A DNA stretch of 15,299 nucleotides from a bacterium (GTDB lineage: Bacteria; Zixibacteria; MSB-5A5; GN15; FEB-12). The stretch spans positions 1 through 15,299 of the forward strand of contig DAOVOW010000007.1 in the NCBI GenBank assembly GCA_030629485.1. Direction: 5' to 3'. Below the pieces are notes generated by a model, which was given only the letters and a program-made list of their open reading frames with translations, did not search any database and had not been told where the DNA came from. Shown here piece after piece: positions 1 to 7,425 of the stretch (positions are counted from its first letter, which is position 1; the number at the start of each line of letters is the position of its first letter). The translations under genes were made by a program, and so were the position numbers.

Positions 1-534
1 AGTTCGCAGGAAGATGTCGATGTTGATAACGTCGGCGACGCCTGTGACAACTGCGATGAAGTTTATAATCCGTCGCAGGAAGATGCTGACTGGGACGGAG
101 TAGGTGACAGTTGCGACAACTGCGTACAGCAAAACAACCCGTCACAGACGGATACCGACCTTGACGGTTGGGGCGACGCCTGTGACAACTGCGTTGATGA
201 TCCAAATCCACTGCAGGAAGATATCGACGCCGACGCCGTAGGCGACAGTTGTGACAACTGTCCGACCGTTTACAACCCGCAGCAGGAAGATGCTGACAGC
301 GACGGGGTTGGCGATGCGTGCGACTTTGTTTGCGGTGATATCGACAACTCCGGCGACGGTCCCGATATCAGCGATCTGGTATATCTGGTTGATTGGATGT
401 TCACCGGAGGACCGGCGCCCGAAAACTGGGTGGCCGCCGATGTTAACGGTTCCGGTGGCTACGCCGATATTGAGGATCTCGTCTACCTGGTGGACTACAT
501 GTTCATCGGCGGCTCGGCACTAACCTGTTATTGA
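1..534 (+). CDS. Secreted protein, C-terminal part: thrombospondin type-3 repeats and dockerin (5' end outside window)
   Basis: The frame is open from base 1 to a TGA at 532-534, giving 177 residues with no start inside the window. Residues 2-110 are four complete 23-residue repeats and a partial fifth, of the form QEDxDxDGVGDxCDNC. This is the Asp-rich calcium-binding thrombospondin type-3 pattern. Residues 111-177 hold two dockerin-like F-hand loops, [20 protein letters not shown] and [20 protein letters not shown]. Each has Asp/Asn ligands followed by a hydrophobic helix. Type-3 repeats usually act as calcium-stiffened stalks outside the cell, and dockerins bind cohesins or, in non-cellulosomal bacteria, end secreted proteins as calcium-folded modules. 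The N-terminal catalytic or adhesive domain cannot be seen, so the function is unknown. The domain call is strong; export is inferred from the domain types. Confidence 0.9.
   Translation, partial: SSQEDVDVDNVGDACDNCDEVYNPSQEDADWDGVGDSCDNCVQQNNPSQTDTDLDGWGDACDNCVDDPNPLQEDIDADAVGDSCDNCPTVYNPQQEDADSDGVGDACDFVCGDIDNSGDGPDISDLVYLVDWMFTGGPAPENWVAADVNGSGGYADIEDLVYLVDYMFIGGSALTCY
4..330 (+). repeat. In-frame 69-bp tandem repeats encoding thrombospondin type-3 units
   Basis: Four full 69-base units start near 4, 73, 142 and 211, and a partial unit runs to about 330. Each begins with a Gln-Glu/Thr-Asp codon block (caggaagat or similar) and contains a conserved gacaactg segment encoding CDNC. Units differ mainly at synonymous or loop positions, so the array looks old and under protein-level selection, not freshly expanded. 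Unit number is likely to vary between relatives. Confidence 0.85.
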
Positions 535-548
535 TAGGCCCAAGGCTG

Positions 549-578
549 CGGTGGGACCGAAATGGTCCCGCCGTTTTT
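549..578 (+). terminator. Intrinsic terminator of the dockerin gene
   Basis: A 10-bp stem, CGGTGGGACC (549-558) with GGTCCCGCCG (564-573), has one G-T wobble and a 5-base loop GAAAT. It is followed by TTTTT at 574-578 and lies 15 bases after the stop codon. This is a textbook rho-independent terminator on the + strand. Confidence 0.88.
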
Positions 579-928
579 CCACTCCTCTAAAGCGATCATA
601 GGTGATGTACGGTGGGCGGCAGACCTCCCGGTCTGCCCCATAAGATCGTTTCTTGGACTCGACAAAGTCGAGGGTGTGACCCGGCGATTACTCATAAGCC
701 ATTGTTGCACAGTAGGACTATCAACCGGCAGGTCACACGTTTGCCTGCGGCGACCGCAAGACCTGCCTGGACACGCACTCTTGGGACAGTCTCTCCCGGT
801 CTGCCCCACTGTATTATGTCAAGCGGCAGACCGGTACCCCACCCAGAGCGCCGGCGTCGGGTGGGTTTTTCATCGTGAAGCCCACCTGTCGCTCCGCTAT
901 AGGTGGGGTACCGAGTGTGGCTTACTAC
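579..928. repeat. Gene-free stretch with a cluster of palindromic hairpin repeats
   Basis: No supportable gene lies here. The stretch holds several hairpins with related arms: 618-637 (GGCAGACC, loop TCCC, GGTCTGCC), 727-767 (GGCAGGTC with GACCTGCC and an inner TTGC/GCAA pairing), 796-834 (CCGGTCTGCC with GGCAGACCGG, perfect 10-bp arms), 838-865 (CCCACCC with GGGTGGG) and about 882-906 (CCCACCT with AGGTGGG). The GGCAGACC core returns in both orientations, as in REP/BIME-type intergenic repeats. The stretch lies in the convergent gap between a + strand gene and the end of a - strand operon. Confidence 0.6.
838..870 (+). terminator. Possible second terminator in the hairpin cluster
   Basis: CCCACCC (838-844) pairs with GGGTGGG (859-865). 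The 14-base loop is itself partly self-complementary (CGCC/GGCG), and the stem is followed by TTTTT (866-870). The geometry fits an intrinsic terminator on the + strand. It lies 300 bases past the only upstream + gene, which already has its own terminator, so it may simply be part of the repeat cluster. Confidence 0.4.
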
Positions 929-1630
929 CTATTCCAGCAGTTTCTGTATCGGAACGATGTCGCGCTGGGCGCGCCGGTAGTCGTCGGGACGGCCCACGTC
1001 CAACCAGTAGCCATCGTAACGGTAGGTGTTGACCGGCTCGTCTCGTTCGAGTAAACTCAGCATCAATTCGTCAAAACCGAACGGTTTGTCCACAGGTACA
1101 AACTTGAGAATCCGGCGTGAGAACACGTAGACTCCCATAGACACGGTCAGGTGACTGACCGGTTTCTCTCTAAACGAGGTGACCCTGCCATCGGTTCCCA
1201 CTTCAATCACGCCGTAGTCGACCAGATTGCTTCTCTCGTGGATTGCTACTGTTAGATCGGTACCACCGTCCAGGTGATGTCGATAAAGCTTGGTAAAATC
1301 CAGGTCGGTGAGGATGTCACCGTTGACTACCAGGAACTGATCCGGCAGTGCACCCATCGCCTTGAGAGGGCCGACTGTGGAAAGAGGCTTGCTCTCGTGC
1401 TCATAGGTTACCTCCAGCCCGAAGCGTTCGCCATCGCCGATGGCTGCCATTATCAGGTGGGCCAGATGGTTCACGGCAAGGCGCACTTTAGTGACGCCAC
1501 ATCGCTGTAGGCGACGGAGCAGGATCTCGATAATCGGTCGGTCGCCGATGGTTACCAGCGGTTTGGGAATCTCTACCGTCAGCGGTCGAAGGCGCGTACC
1601 CTGGCCGCCGGCCAGAACGACTGCTTCCAT
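929..1630 (-). CDS. Sugar-1-phosphate nucleotidyltransferase (NTP_transferase family)
   Basis: This 233-residue protein would transfer a nucleotide to a sugar-1-phosphate, producing an activated NDP-sugar in the cytoplasm. The N-terminal signature GGQGTRLRPLT (8-18) is the nucleotide-binding loop. Lys23-Pro24, NGD with Asp105 (likely metal ligand), FREKP (153-157) and WLDVGRPDDY (209-218, with the second metal-ligand Asp) complete the core. The protein ends after the catalytic domain and lacks the C-terminal left-handed beta-helix of GlmU or full-length GMP pyrophosphorylases. The nucleotide (GTP, CTP or dTTP) and the sugar cannot be told from motifs. A GGAG lies about 12 bases before the ATG. 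It is the last gene of a probable - strand operon, 109 bases after a sugar-nucleotide epimerase/dehydratase, which supports a shared role in making an activated sugar for glycans. Confidence 0.88.
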   Translation of the reverse strand: MEAVVLAGGQGTRLRPLTVEIPKPLVTIGDRPIIEILLRRLQRCGVTKVRLAVNHLAHLIMAAIGDGERFGLEVTYEHESKPLSTVGPLKAMGALPDQFLVVNGDILTDLDFTKLYRHHLDGGTDLTVAIHERSNLVDYGVIEVGTDGRVTSFREKPVSHLTVSMGVYVFSRRILKFVPVDKPFGFDELMLSLLERDEPVNTYRYDGYWLDVGRPDDYRRAQRDIVPIQKLLE

Positions 1631-1659
1631 CCTCAGGCTCTTCTCCGTTTTCTCTGTCT

Positions 1660-1714
1660 GAGATTGCCGCGTTCGCTTACGGCACGAGTGCCTTCGGCAA
1701 ACTCACAATGACGG
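1660..1714 (+). repeat. Relic of a dispersed intergenic repeat
   Basis: The segment begins GAGATTGCCGCG and ends CTCACAATGACGG, with internal hairpins such as GGCAC-GA-GTGCC. The ends closely match the right inner arm of the element after rpoN (7513-7552: GAGATTGCCACGG and CTCGCAATGACGG). It lies between the two sugar-nucleotide genes and looks like a solo, degenerate half of that element. Confidence 0.65.
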
Positions 1715-1739
1715 ATTCCGGGGATTGTGAATAAGCTCA

Positions 1740-2729
1740 TCATGCGTTCCGGTATAGTTTGCTGTCGGGGTCAACGATGATCCCCGAAGTGATAGCGCCG
1801 ATAATCTCACGGATCCCATCCCTCACGCTCCGGCTCAACTCAAATCCCAACTGTCGCCTCGCTTTGTCGAAGTTGACGCGGTAGTCGCGCGGGTCTTCAT
1901 CGCGCTGTACGTAGATGACATTATCGCCCCCTGCGCCCAATTCCTTGATGATCATAGCGACCAGGGTCTCTTTCTGATAGTTTTCATCAGTGCCGCCAAT
2001 GTTGAAAGCCTGGCCGGCGACCTTCTCGGTCTCAGTCTCCAGCAACGTAATGCAAGCTACCGCCAGGTCACGAGCGTGGACGTACGGCCGCCAGAACTGC
2101 CGCCCGTACACTTCCAGTCGCCGCGACAAAGTCAGTTCACGCGTGAACTCGTTGACGGTCAGGTCGAACCGTGGACGCGGCGAGAGTCCATAGGCGGTGG
2201 CGAAACGCAGCACGGTCGGTGCAAAGTTGCCGCCGTACGCAGCCAGAAGATAGTTCTCAAACCCGACCTTGAGTTCGGCGTAGAACGACACCGGTCTCAG
2301 CGGGGAGGTTTCATCGACAAAGGAATCGTTGGTATCCATCTTGCCGTAGTTGCTGCAAGTCGAGGCGAAGACAAATCGTTTTACACCGCTCTGGATCGCG
2401 ATGGAGCAGAGCATCTCAGAGGCGGTTTGATTAACCTCGCGCGCCAGGTCCGGTTCCTTTCGACAGGCCGGGTCGCCCACGATCGCAGCCAGATGGACGA
2501 TACTGTCAATACCACTGATGGCGGCGTGCACGTCTTCTTCCTTGCGAAGGTCGCCGTGCTGGAATTCAAACTGTGCGTGGGTCAGATACGACAGAAGTCC
2601 CTGGCCTCCGTAGGTGAGGTTGTCCAGGACCCGCACGCCGTACCCGTGATTCAGCAGCAGGCCGATCAGGTGCGAACCGATATACCCGGCGCCGCCCGTG
2701 ATCAGAACGCTCCTTAGCTGAGTGGACAT
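1740..2729 (-). CDS. NAD-dependent sugar-nucleotide epimerase/dehydratase (extended SDR)
   Basis: This 329-residue protein of the extended short-chain dehydrogenase family would act on an NDP-sugar through a transient NAD-dependent oxidation. GGAGYIGSH (12-20) is the GxxGxxG Rossmann loop. Asp60 in GDLRKEED is the usual adenine contact, HLAAIVGD (79-86) follows the family pattern, and FASTCSNYG supplies the catalytic Ser/Thr. Tyr150 and Lys154 of YAELK are the catalytic pair. RPYVHARDLA (214-223) is the substrate-loop motif of this family. Length is typical. The exact reaction (4-epimerase, 4,6-dehydratase or other) cannot be decided from sequence alone. The ATG at 2729 gives the Rossmann loop its normal distance from the N-terminus; only a weak GGATAG precedes it. 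It lies 67 bases after the TPR lipoprotein gene and before a nucleotidyltransferase, so an operon for NDP-sugar supply is likely. Confidence 0.88.
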   Translation of the reverse strand: MSTQLRSVLITGGAGYIGSHLIGLLLNHGYGVRVLDNLTYGGQGLLSYLTHAQFEFQHGDLRKEEDVHAAISGIDSIVHLAAIVGDPACRKEPDLAREVNQTASEMLCSIAIQSGVKRFVFASTCSNYGKMDTNDSFVDETSPLRPVSFYAELKVGFENYLLAAYGGNFAPTVLRFATAYGLSPRPRFDLTVNEFTRELTLSRRLEVYGRQFWRPYVHARDLAVACITLLETETEKVAGQAFNIGGTDENYQKETLVAMIIKELGAGGDNVIYVQRDEDPRDYRVNFDKARRQLGFELSRSVRDGIREIIGAITSGIIVDPDSKLYRNA

Positions 2730-2796
2730 TATTCTCTATCCGCGCGGCGGCGCCATCCACAAAGATCCGCCCACTCGCTGTTCTTCAGGCCTTCGA

Positions 2797-4974
2797 TCAC
2801 AGTTTGGCCAGCGCCTCCTGGGCTTGCTTGAGTTGGTCACCGACCAAACCCAGCATGACAGACTTCTGAAGGTTCTCTCTCGCATCGGGATTGCCTTCCA
2901 TATACATATCCATTCCGATCCAGAAATAAGGTTCGGGCCGATAGGGGAAAGACAGGGACGCTTTGTTGGCTTCACCTCTCGACAAATCATAACGCTCCGC
3001 CTGGAAATAGACGTAGCAGAGATTCATCCAGACGTCGAGATCACCCATGCCGTCGAACACTGCCTTGCGAGCTATATTGGTGGCCCGATCAAGGTCCATC
3101 TTATCGGAGGCAAGCAGCCTCGAATAGTATACGTTGTTAGCGACATTATTGCGATCGCGCCTGTGGTTCTCCTCGAACAAGTCGAAGGCCTCACCCCGGT
3201 GATCCAATCCGTGCACAGCCCACGCTTTGACGGCGTGCACGGTGACGTTGTCAGGGTCGATAGCCAGAGACTGATCGGTCAGATCGAGTCCGCTTTGGTA
3301 CCTTCGGCGTTCACACTCCCAGACGGCCGCGAGCCCCAAGGCGTCGGCGTTAGAACCGTTTGTACTGAGCATTTCAATAACCGGATCGACTCTATCAAGC
3401 TCCCCGCGTCTTTTCATGATGGCGAGATACTCCCCGACCATCGTCAAGTCACCGCTAATCAACCGGCACCCGCTTGTCAGCATCGTCTGAGCTTCATCAA
3501 GACGATTGTTCTCGGCCAGCACCAGAGCCTCAAGCAGTCTGATGGCCGGGTAGAGTTCTGAAAAATGAGGGTATTGCTCAAAAATATCCAATGCCTCCGA
3601 GTACAGCCGACGCCCTCGCTGCATCGCCACATAGTTCTCAAAAGCCGGCCGATACCAACGGTTCAATTCCAGAGCTCGGGTGTAAAGTCGCTCGGCCTGG
3701 TCGTATTTCCTTATGATCAGCCCGGCGTTCACGTCGGCGATCCCGGTAAGCCAATCAGGCTGCGAACGATGATACTCCTCCAGCAGGGTTACGTATTCTT
3801 TGTAGCCATCGAAATCCCCGACCTTGTGCATCAGATGTGCTATGCGGAGTTTGACTTCCAGAGCATTGGCGTATTCGGCCGACAATTGCTGCAACAAATC
3901 CATATTCTCTGCACCCGAGATTACTTCGGGGCTGTTAGCCTGTATGGTGTAGACCATGTACTCTTGAAACTCGGGGAGATACCCGTCTTTCTTCAGACGC
4001 AATTGTAATGCGCCCATGTCGCTGCCGGCTGACAGAAAGTCGGAGCTCTCGGCACGAGCCATAATATCGAGAAACACCGACATGATTGAGCCGTCGGTCA
4101 GTCTCCGGTAATCGGCGGCAGCTCGTCTTGCCTTGGAATGCTCACCGGTGGCGCGATAGTAATGCAACCACATCCCGGCCCGTACCACCTCGCTGCCTTC
4201 TCTGGCTTCGATATGAGCTATCGCTTGGCGGGCCTCAAAGAAGTATCTGACCCTGATGCAGCGGAAAAAGTGGTCCAGCAGAAGGTCATGGTTTTCGGGG
4301 CGGCTCTCAAGGGCACGACGGCCGAAAGATATCGCCGAATCAATCAGACCGACAGCCTCGTACAGTTCGGCGGCGCCCACAAGAAAATCCACGGATTCTT
4401 GAGGGTCGGCCATCACTTGCTCGCGATGGCTTCGAGCCGAATCGTTTTCGTTGCGGAGATGGTAAACCCTGGCCACCATAAAGTGGGTAATGGTCGACGA
4501 GGCGCCCAATTTCTCGGCCCGTGCGATTTCCCGCTCGGCACCGCGGTACTGACCGAGTCCGATCATGGCCCGGGACAGCAACAACCGTGCTTCAAAGTCG
4601 GCCGGCCGCTGCTGAGCGTTGTCTGAAGCCGCCCGCGTTGCGTTTGTATACTCTCCCAGGCGGGAAAAGGCCCGACATATCCCCTCCAAAGCAGGCCCAA
4701 AGGCGGGGTCAATAGTCCCCACCAGCATATAGTCATGCACCGCGTCCTGATAGCAGAGTTGACGCTCGTGAAGCAAACCCACACAGTACGGAATCAAGGG
4801 GCTGGACGAATCGAGTTCGCCCATCTTATCGATCGTGATTGTGGCTTTCTCAAACTGATAGTGGTCAATCTGTTCCTTGGCGGTGGTGTATAGCGACTGC
4901 AGTTTCTGTTGGGGTGTTTGGCTGCATGCTACCATGAGTGCGATAATCAAGCTTAAGACCAGAGTTTTTTTCAT
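2797..4974 (-). CDS. Large TPR-repeat lipoprotein
   Basis: This 725-residue protein has a Lys-rich start, a hydrophobic stretch (5-16) and LMVAC with Cys17, a lipoprotein signal-peptide pattern. The -3 residue is Met, which is less usual. The rest is helical, with tetratricopeptide-like units through most of its length, for example AISFGRRALESRPENHDLL, YTRALELNRWYRPAFENYVA and QSLAIDPDNVTVHAVKAWAV. No enzymatic domain was seen. TPR lipoproteins usually act as periplasm-facing scaffolds on the outer or inner membrane. An AAGGA nine bases before the ATG supports the start. It is divergent from lptB across a 180-base gap and leads the operon with the two sugar-nucleotide genes. This could hint at envelope glycan assembly, but that link is only contextual. 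A long open frame on the opposite strand is a shadow of this gene. Confidence 0.85.
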   Translation of the reverse strand: MKKTLVLSLIIALMVACSQTPQQKLQSLYTTAKEQIDHYQFEKATITIDKMGELDSSSPLIPYCVGLLHERQLCYQDAVHDYMLVGTIDPAFGPALEGICRAFSRLGEYTNATRAASDNAQQRPADFEARLLLSRAMIGLGQYRGAEREIARAEKLGASSTITHFMVARVYHLRNENDSARSHREQVMADPQESVDFLVGAAELYEAVGLIDSAISFGRRALESRPENHDLLLDHFFRCIRVRYFFEARQAIAHIEAREGSEVVRAGMWLHYYRATGEHSKARRAAADYRRLTDGSIMSVFLDIMARAESSDFLSAGSDMGALQLRLKKDGYLPEFQEYMVYTIQANSPEVISGAENMDLLQQLSAEYANALEVKLRIAHLMHKVGDFDGYKEYVTLLEEYHRSQPDWLTGIADVNAGLIIRKYDQAERLYTRALELNRWYRPAFENYVAMQRGRRLYSEALDIFEQYPHFSELYPAIRLLEALVLAENNRLDEAQTMLTSGCRLISGDLTMVGEYLAIMKRRGELDRVDPVIEMLSTNGSNADALGLAAVWECERRRYQSGLDLTDQSLAIDPDNVTVHAVKAWAVHGLDHRGEAFDLFEENHRRDRNNVANNVYYSRLLASDKMDLDRATNIARKAVFDGMGDLDVWMNLCYVYFQAERYDLSRGEANKASLSFPYRPEPYFWIGMDMYMEGNPDARENLQKSVMLGLVGDQLKQAQEALAKL

Positions 4975-5039
4975 ATGTGAGTATCCTTTTCGGCACTGGA
5001 GTAAGTTCTTAACTCATTTCGGTTATTGAAGTTAATACT

Positions 5040-5045
5040 TTTATA
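5040..5045 (-). promoter_or_regulatory. Candidate -10 box for the TPR lipoprotein operon
   Basis: Read on the - strand, TATAAA (5045 to 5040) is preceded by GTGGG. No good -35 lies 17 bases upstream (GGAAAT). It would start transcription about 58 bases before the ATG. The call rests on the -10 only. Confidence 0.35.
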
Positions 5046-5065
5046 CCCACGCGCAAGGCTATATT

Positions 5066-5104
5066 TCCCACTATTGGGATGCGTTGGCACAGCAAAAACT
5101 GTGC
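5066..5104. promoter_or_regulatory. Two inverted repeats in the divergent lptB/TPR-lipoprotein promoter region
   Basis: TCCCA-CTAT-TGGGA (5066-5079) and GCACAG-CAAAAA-CTGTGC (5087-5104) lie side by side, with dyad centres about 23 bases apart. They sit in the 180-base gap between divergent genes, upstream of both candidate promoters. Both have perfect arms. They could be operator sites for a dimeric regulator, or RNA hairpins in one direction. No known regulator consensus was recognised. Confidence 0.4.
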
Positions 5105-5121
5105 TTAGCTGAGAAAATTGT

Positions 5122-5149
5122 TTGGTTCCAGCGTTTGTCCCCTTATATT
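5122..5149 (+). promoter_or_regulatory. Candidate lptB promoter adjoining the start codon
   Basis: TTGGTT (5122-5127), a 16-base spacer and TATATT (5144-5149) form a plausible housekeeping promoter. Transcription would start near 5155-5157, at the lptB ATG itself. No Shine-Dalgarno sequence is present before that ATG, which agrees with a leaderless message. Match to consensus is moderate. Confidence 0.4.
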
Positions 5150-5154
5150 TGAGT

Positions 5155-5880
5155 ATGGACATATTGGTTTCGGATGGATTGGTCAAATACTACCGAAAAC
5201 GGGCTGTCGTCAACGAGGTCACGATGGACGTTAAGCCCGGAGAGGTAGTGGGGTTGCTTGGACCCAACGGCGCCGGAAAGACGACCACGTTCTACATGAT
5301 CATTGGGTTTGTTCGTCCGGATAAGGGGAAGGTGTTTCTGGGTGATCGCAACATCAGCCGGCTGGCGATGTACAAGCGGGCCGCCGCCGGGATCGGGTAT
5401 CTTGCGCAGGAGGCCTCGGTCTTTCGCAAGATGACGGTCGAGGATAATATCATGTCTATCCTGCAGTTTCGGAAACTGAGCCGTAAGCAGCGCAAGCAGA
5501 GACTGGAGGAACTCCTGGAGGAGTTGGACCTGGTGAATCTCAGAAAGAACATGGCTTATACCCTGAGCGGAGGTGAGCGCCGCCGGGTCGAGATTACGCG
5601 CGCCCTTGTTAACCAGCCGAAATTTATGTTGCTGGATGAACCGTTCGCCGGTATCGATCCGATTGCAGTTGAGGATATTCAGAAAATAATCATGCGTCTG
5701 GTCGCCAAGAACCTCGGCGTCTTGATTACCGATCACAACGTTCGCGAAACCCTCTCAATCTGCGATCGTGCGTATATCATGTGTGACGGTAAGATTCTCA
5801 AATCCGGTACGTCGGAGTTTCTGGCCAATGACGCCGAGGCGCGCAAGATCTACCTTGGAGAGAAATTCCGGTTGAATTGA
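5155..5880 (+). CDS. lptB: LptB, ATPase of the lipopolysaccharide export ABC transporter
   Basis: LptB hydrolyses ATP as a homodimer on the cytoplasmic face of the LptFG permease, driving lipopolysaccharide extraction from the inner membrane and its passage through the Lpt bridge. The protein shows Walker A GPNGAGKT (36-43), Q-loop Gln85, signature LSGGE (137-141), Walker B FMLLDEP with catalytic Glu162, and switch His194. [16 protein letters not shown] and [12 protein letters not shown] are hallmark LptB wording. Starting at the ATG at 5155 gives 241 residues, the same length as E. coli LptB, and the normal N-terminus; an upstream in-frame TTG at 5122 would add 11 unlikely residues. rpoN and hpf follow, a gene order seen across many Gram-negative phyla. 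lptA and lptC, often upstream, are not here; a divergent TPR lipoprotein takes their place. Confidence 0.96.
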   Translation: MDILVSDGLVKYYRKRAVVNEVTMDVKPGEVVGLLGPNGAGKTTTFYMIIGFVRPDKGKVFLGDRNISRLAMYKRAAAGIGYLAQEASVFRKMTVEDNIMSILQFRKLSRKQRKQRLEELLEELDLVNLRKNMAYTLSGGERRRVEITRALVNQPKFMLLDEPFAGIDPIAVEDIQKIIMRLVAKNLGVLITDHNVRETLSICDRAYIMCDGKILKSGTSEFLANDAEARKIYLGEKFRLN

Positions 5881-5922
5881 CGATGGAAAGAGGATGTCTA
5901 ATTACTGAACGATTTGGGCTGA

Positions 5923-5931
5923 TGGTATAAA
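5923..5931 (+). promoter_or_regulatory. Extended -10 promoter candidate for rpoN
   Basis: TGGTATAAA provides the TG-N-TATAAA extended -10. No recognisable -35 lies 17-18 bases upstream (TACTGA), which extended -10 promoters can tolerate. Transcription would begin near 5938, giving an 84-base leader. The motif matches the one before hpf (TGGTATAAT) almost exactly. Confidence 0.5.
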
Positions 5932-6021
5932 TCATGGGAGTTTAGCTTCCGACATTACTAAAAAGGCGCTTTCTGTGTCAGTAAAGGCGGAAGAACGAGA
6001 TTACGGATTACGGGTTAAACG

Positions 6022-7425
6022 ATGAAACTGGAACTTCGACCACAACTCAGGCAGGTGCTCGCTCCACAACTTATCCAGTCTCTGAAGATGCTTCAGATGC
6101 CGGCGCTCAAGTTGGAGCAGACGATCCGTCATGAGTTGGCCACCAACCCCCTCCTGGAGGAAGTCGAAGAACTCGAGGCCGAGGAACAGCTTGACCTTGA
6201 CAAAGACTCGGAGTTCGATGTTGCGGCCGACGACAAGAAGGAAAGTGATGACAATGTCGATTGGGATCAGTTCTTCGCCGACGAAGATGAGGGCTACAAA
6301 GTCAACCTGCCGCGCGAGGAAAAGGAGGAGCGCTTTGAGGGTCCCGCCGCCCAACAGGAAAGCCTGTTCACTCATCTGAGCGACCAGTTGGCCATGCTGA
6401 AGCTGTCGAAGGAAGAGCATCTGATAGCCGAGTATATTATTGGGAATATCGCTCCCGATGGCTATCTGACGATAAGTGTGGCCGAAATGGCGGCTGAGTT
6501 GTCGATGGATGAAGCCAAGATCGCCGAAGTACTTGCTCTCGTACAGCGGTTCGATCCCACTGGTGTAGCGGCGCGCGATCTTCGGGAATCGCTCATGATT
6601 CAGATGCGGGAAAAGGGTATGGAGGGTTGCCTGGCCTGGCGCATCGTGGATGACCATATCAATGAACTCGATCGCAAATCGATCCTTCAGGTGGCCCGGA
6701 TGGTGGGTGTCCCGGTGGAACGGGCGCAGCAGGCGATGGAAGTGATCAAAAGTCTCTCGCCGACCCCGACCTACGGTCGTTTCGATTCCGGTGCTATGCC
6801 GGTGATCCCGGATTTGATGGTAGAGCGCTTCGATGACAAGTACCTGGTCTTGCACAATGACGATTATGTTCCGAGACTGCGCATAAACGCCAGTTACCGC
6901 AATCTTATCCGGCGAGGCAACGAGACACCCAAGGACACCAAGCAGTATATCAGGCAAAAACTGGAACAGGCGCGATGGATGATGAATGCCATTCAGCAGC
7001 GCCGGTCCACCATGATCCGGGTTATGGAGGCCATCATAGAACGGCAGGCGGAGTTTTTCGAGAAAGGTCCGGCTTTCCTGAATCCGCTCATCATGGAGGA
7101 AATTGCCCAGGCCGTGGAAATGAACGTGGCCACGATCAGTCGGGTTTCGTCGGGCAAGTATGTGCAGACGCCGTTCGGTGTAAAAGAGATTAAGTACTTC
7201 TTCAATTCAGGGATCGCCAGAGCCGACGGTTCGGATATGTCGAAGCGGTCGGTCAAACAGCGTATCGAGGAGATCATCAGGAGCGAGCCGCCTGATAAGC
7301 CGTTTTCCGATCAGGAAGTATTCCGCCGACTGAATGACGAAGGGATCCGGCTGGCCCGACGAACTGTTACCAAGTATCGCGAGGAGCTGAAAATACCGTC
7401 AGCCCGTCTTCGCAAGAGGGTTTAG
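6022..7425 (+). CDS. rpoN: RNA polymerase sigma-54 factor RpoN
   Basis: Sigma-54 directs RNA polymerase to -24/-12 promoters, which open only with an AAA+ enhancer-binding activator. Region I (about 1-45) is Gln/Leu-rich with APQLIQSLKMLQM and TNPLLEE. Region II (46-105) is strongly acidic. The core-binding region follows (about 110-310), then a helix-turn-helix region (about 360-381, IAQAVEMNVATISRVSSGKY) and the invariant RpoN box ARRTVTKYRE (445-454), which contacts the -24 element. Length (467) is normal and all regions are present. No strong Shine-Dalgarno precedes the ATG, but the N-terminus aligns with the family start. It is separated from lptB by 141 bases with its own promoter candidate. 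The stop codon TAG at 7423-7425 lies in the first bases of a repeat element. No activator gene or clear -24/-12 promoter was found in the window. Confidence 0.97.
   Translation: MKLELRPQLRQVLAPQLIQSLKMLQMPALKLEQTIRHELATNPLLEEVEELEAEEQLDLDKDSEFDVAADDKKESDDNVDWDQFFADEDEGYKVNLPREEKEERFEGPAAQQESLFTHLSDQLAMLKLSKEEHLIAEYIIGNIAPDGYLTISVAEMAAELSMDEAKIAEVLALVQRFDPTGVAARDLRESLMIQMREKGMEGCLAWRIVDDHINELDRKSILQVARMVGVPVERAQQAMEVIKSLSPTPTYGRFDSGAMPVIPDLMVERFDDKYLVLHNDDYVPRLRINASYRNLIRRGNETPKDTKQYIRQKLEQARWMMNAIQQRRSTMIRVMEAIIERQAEFFEKGPAFLNPLIMEEIAQAVEMNVATISRVSSGKYVQTPFGVKEIKYFFNSGIARADGSDMSKRSVKQRIEEIIRSEPPDKPFSDQEVFRRLNDEGIRLARRTVTKYREELKIPSARLRKRV

Noticed and set aside
4..330. 69-base tandem repeats considered as a DNA-level satellite or CRISPR
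   Set aside because: The repeats keep reading frame and conserve Asp/Cys codons while varying at third positions, so they are explained by the protein repeat.
611..910. Hairpin cluster considered as a CRISPR array or structured RNA
   Set aside because: The spacing and lengths of the repeated arms are irregular, there are no equal-sized spacers, and no cas genes are present. No known riboswitch or RNA core was recognised.
2722..3561. Long + strand open frame (279 codons) over the TPR lipoprotein gene
   Set aside because: It lies antisense to a gene with a lipobox and TPR repeats, shows no domain or membrane pattern, and starts inside another gene's upstream region. It is a GC-driven shadow frame.
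5085..5104. TGGCAC as a possible sigma-54 -24 box upstream of lptB
   Set aside because: The bases 10 positions after the GG are AC, not the required GC, so the -12 element is missing. The TGGCAC is part of a perfect inverted repeat instead.
6000..6014. Tandem GATTACG GATTACG just before rpoN as a regulatory direct repeat
   Set aside because: Two short 7-base copies can arise by chance, and nothing links them to a known site.
6001..6957. - strand open frame of 318 codons opposite rpoN
   Set aside because: It is antisense to a fully conserved rpoN reading frame; no motif, no ribosome-binding site.
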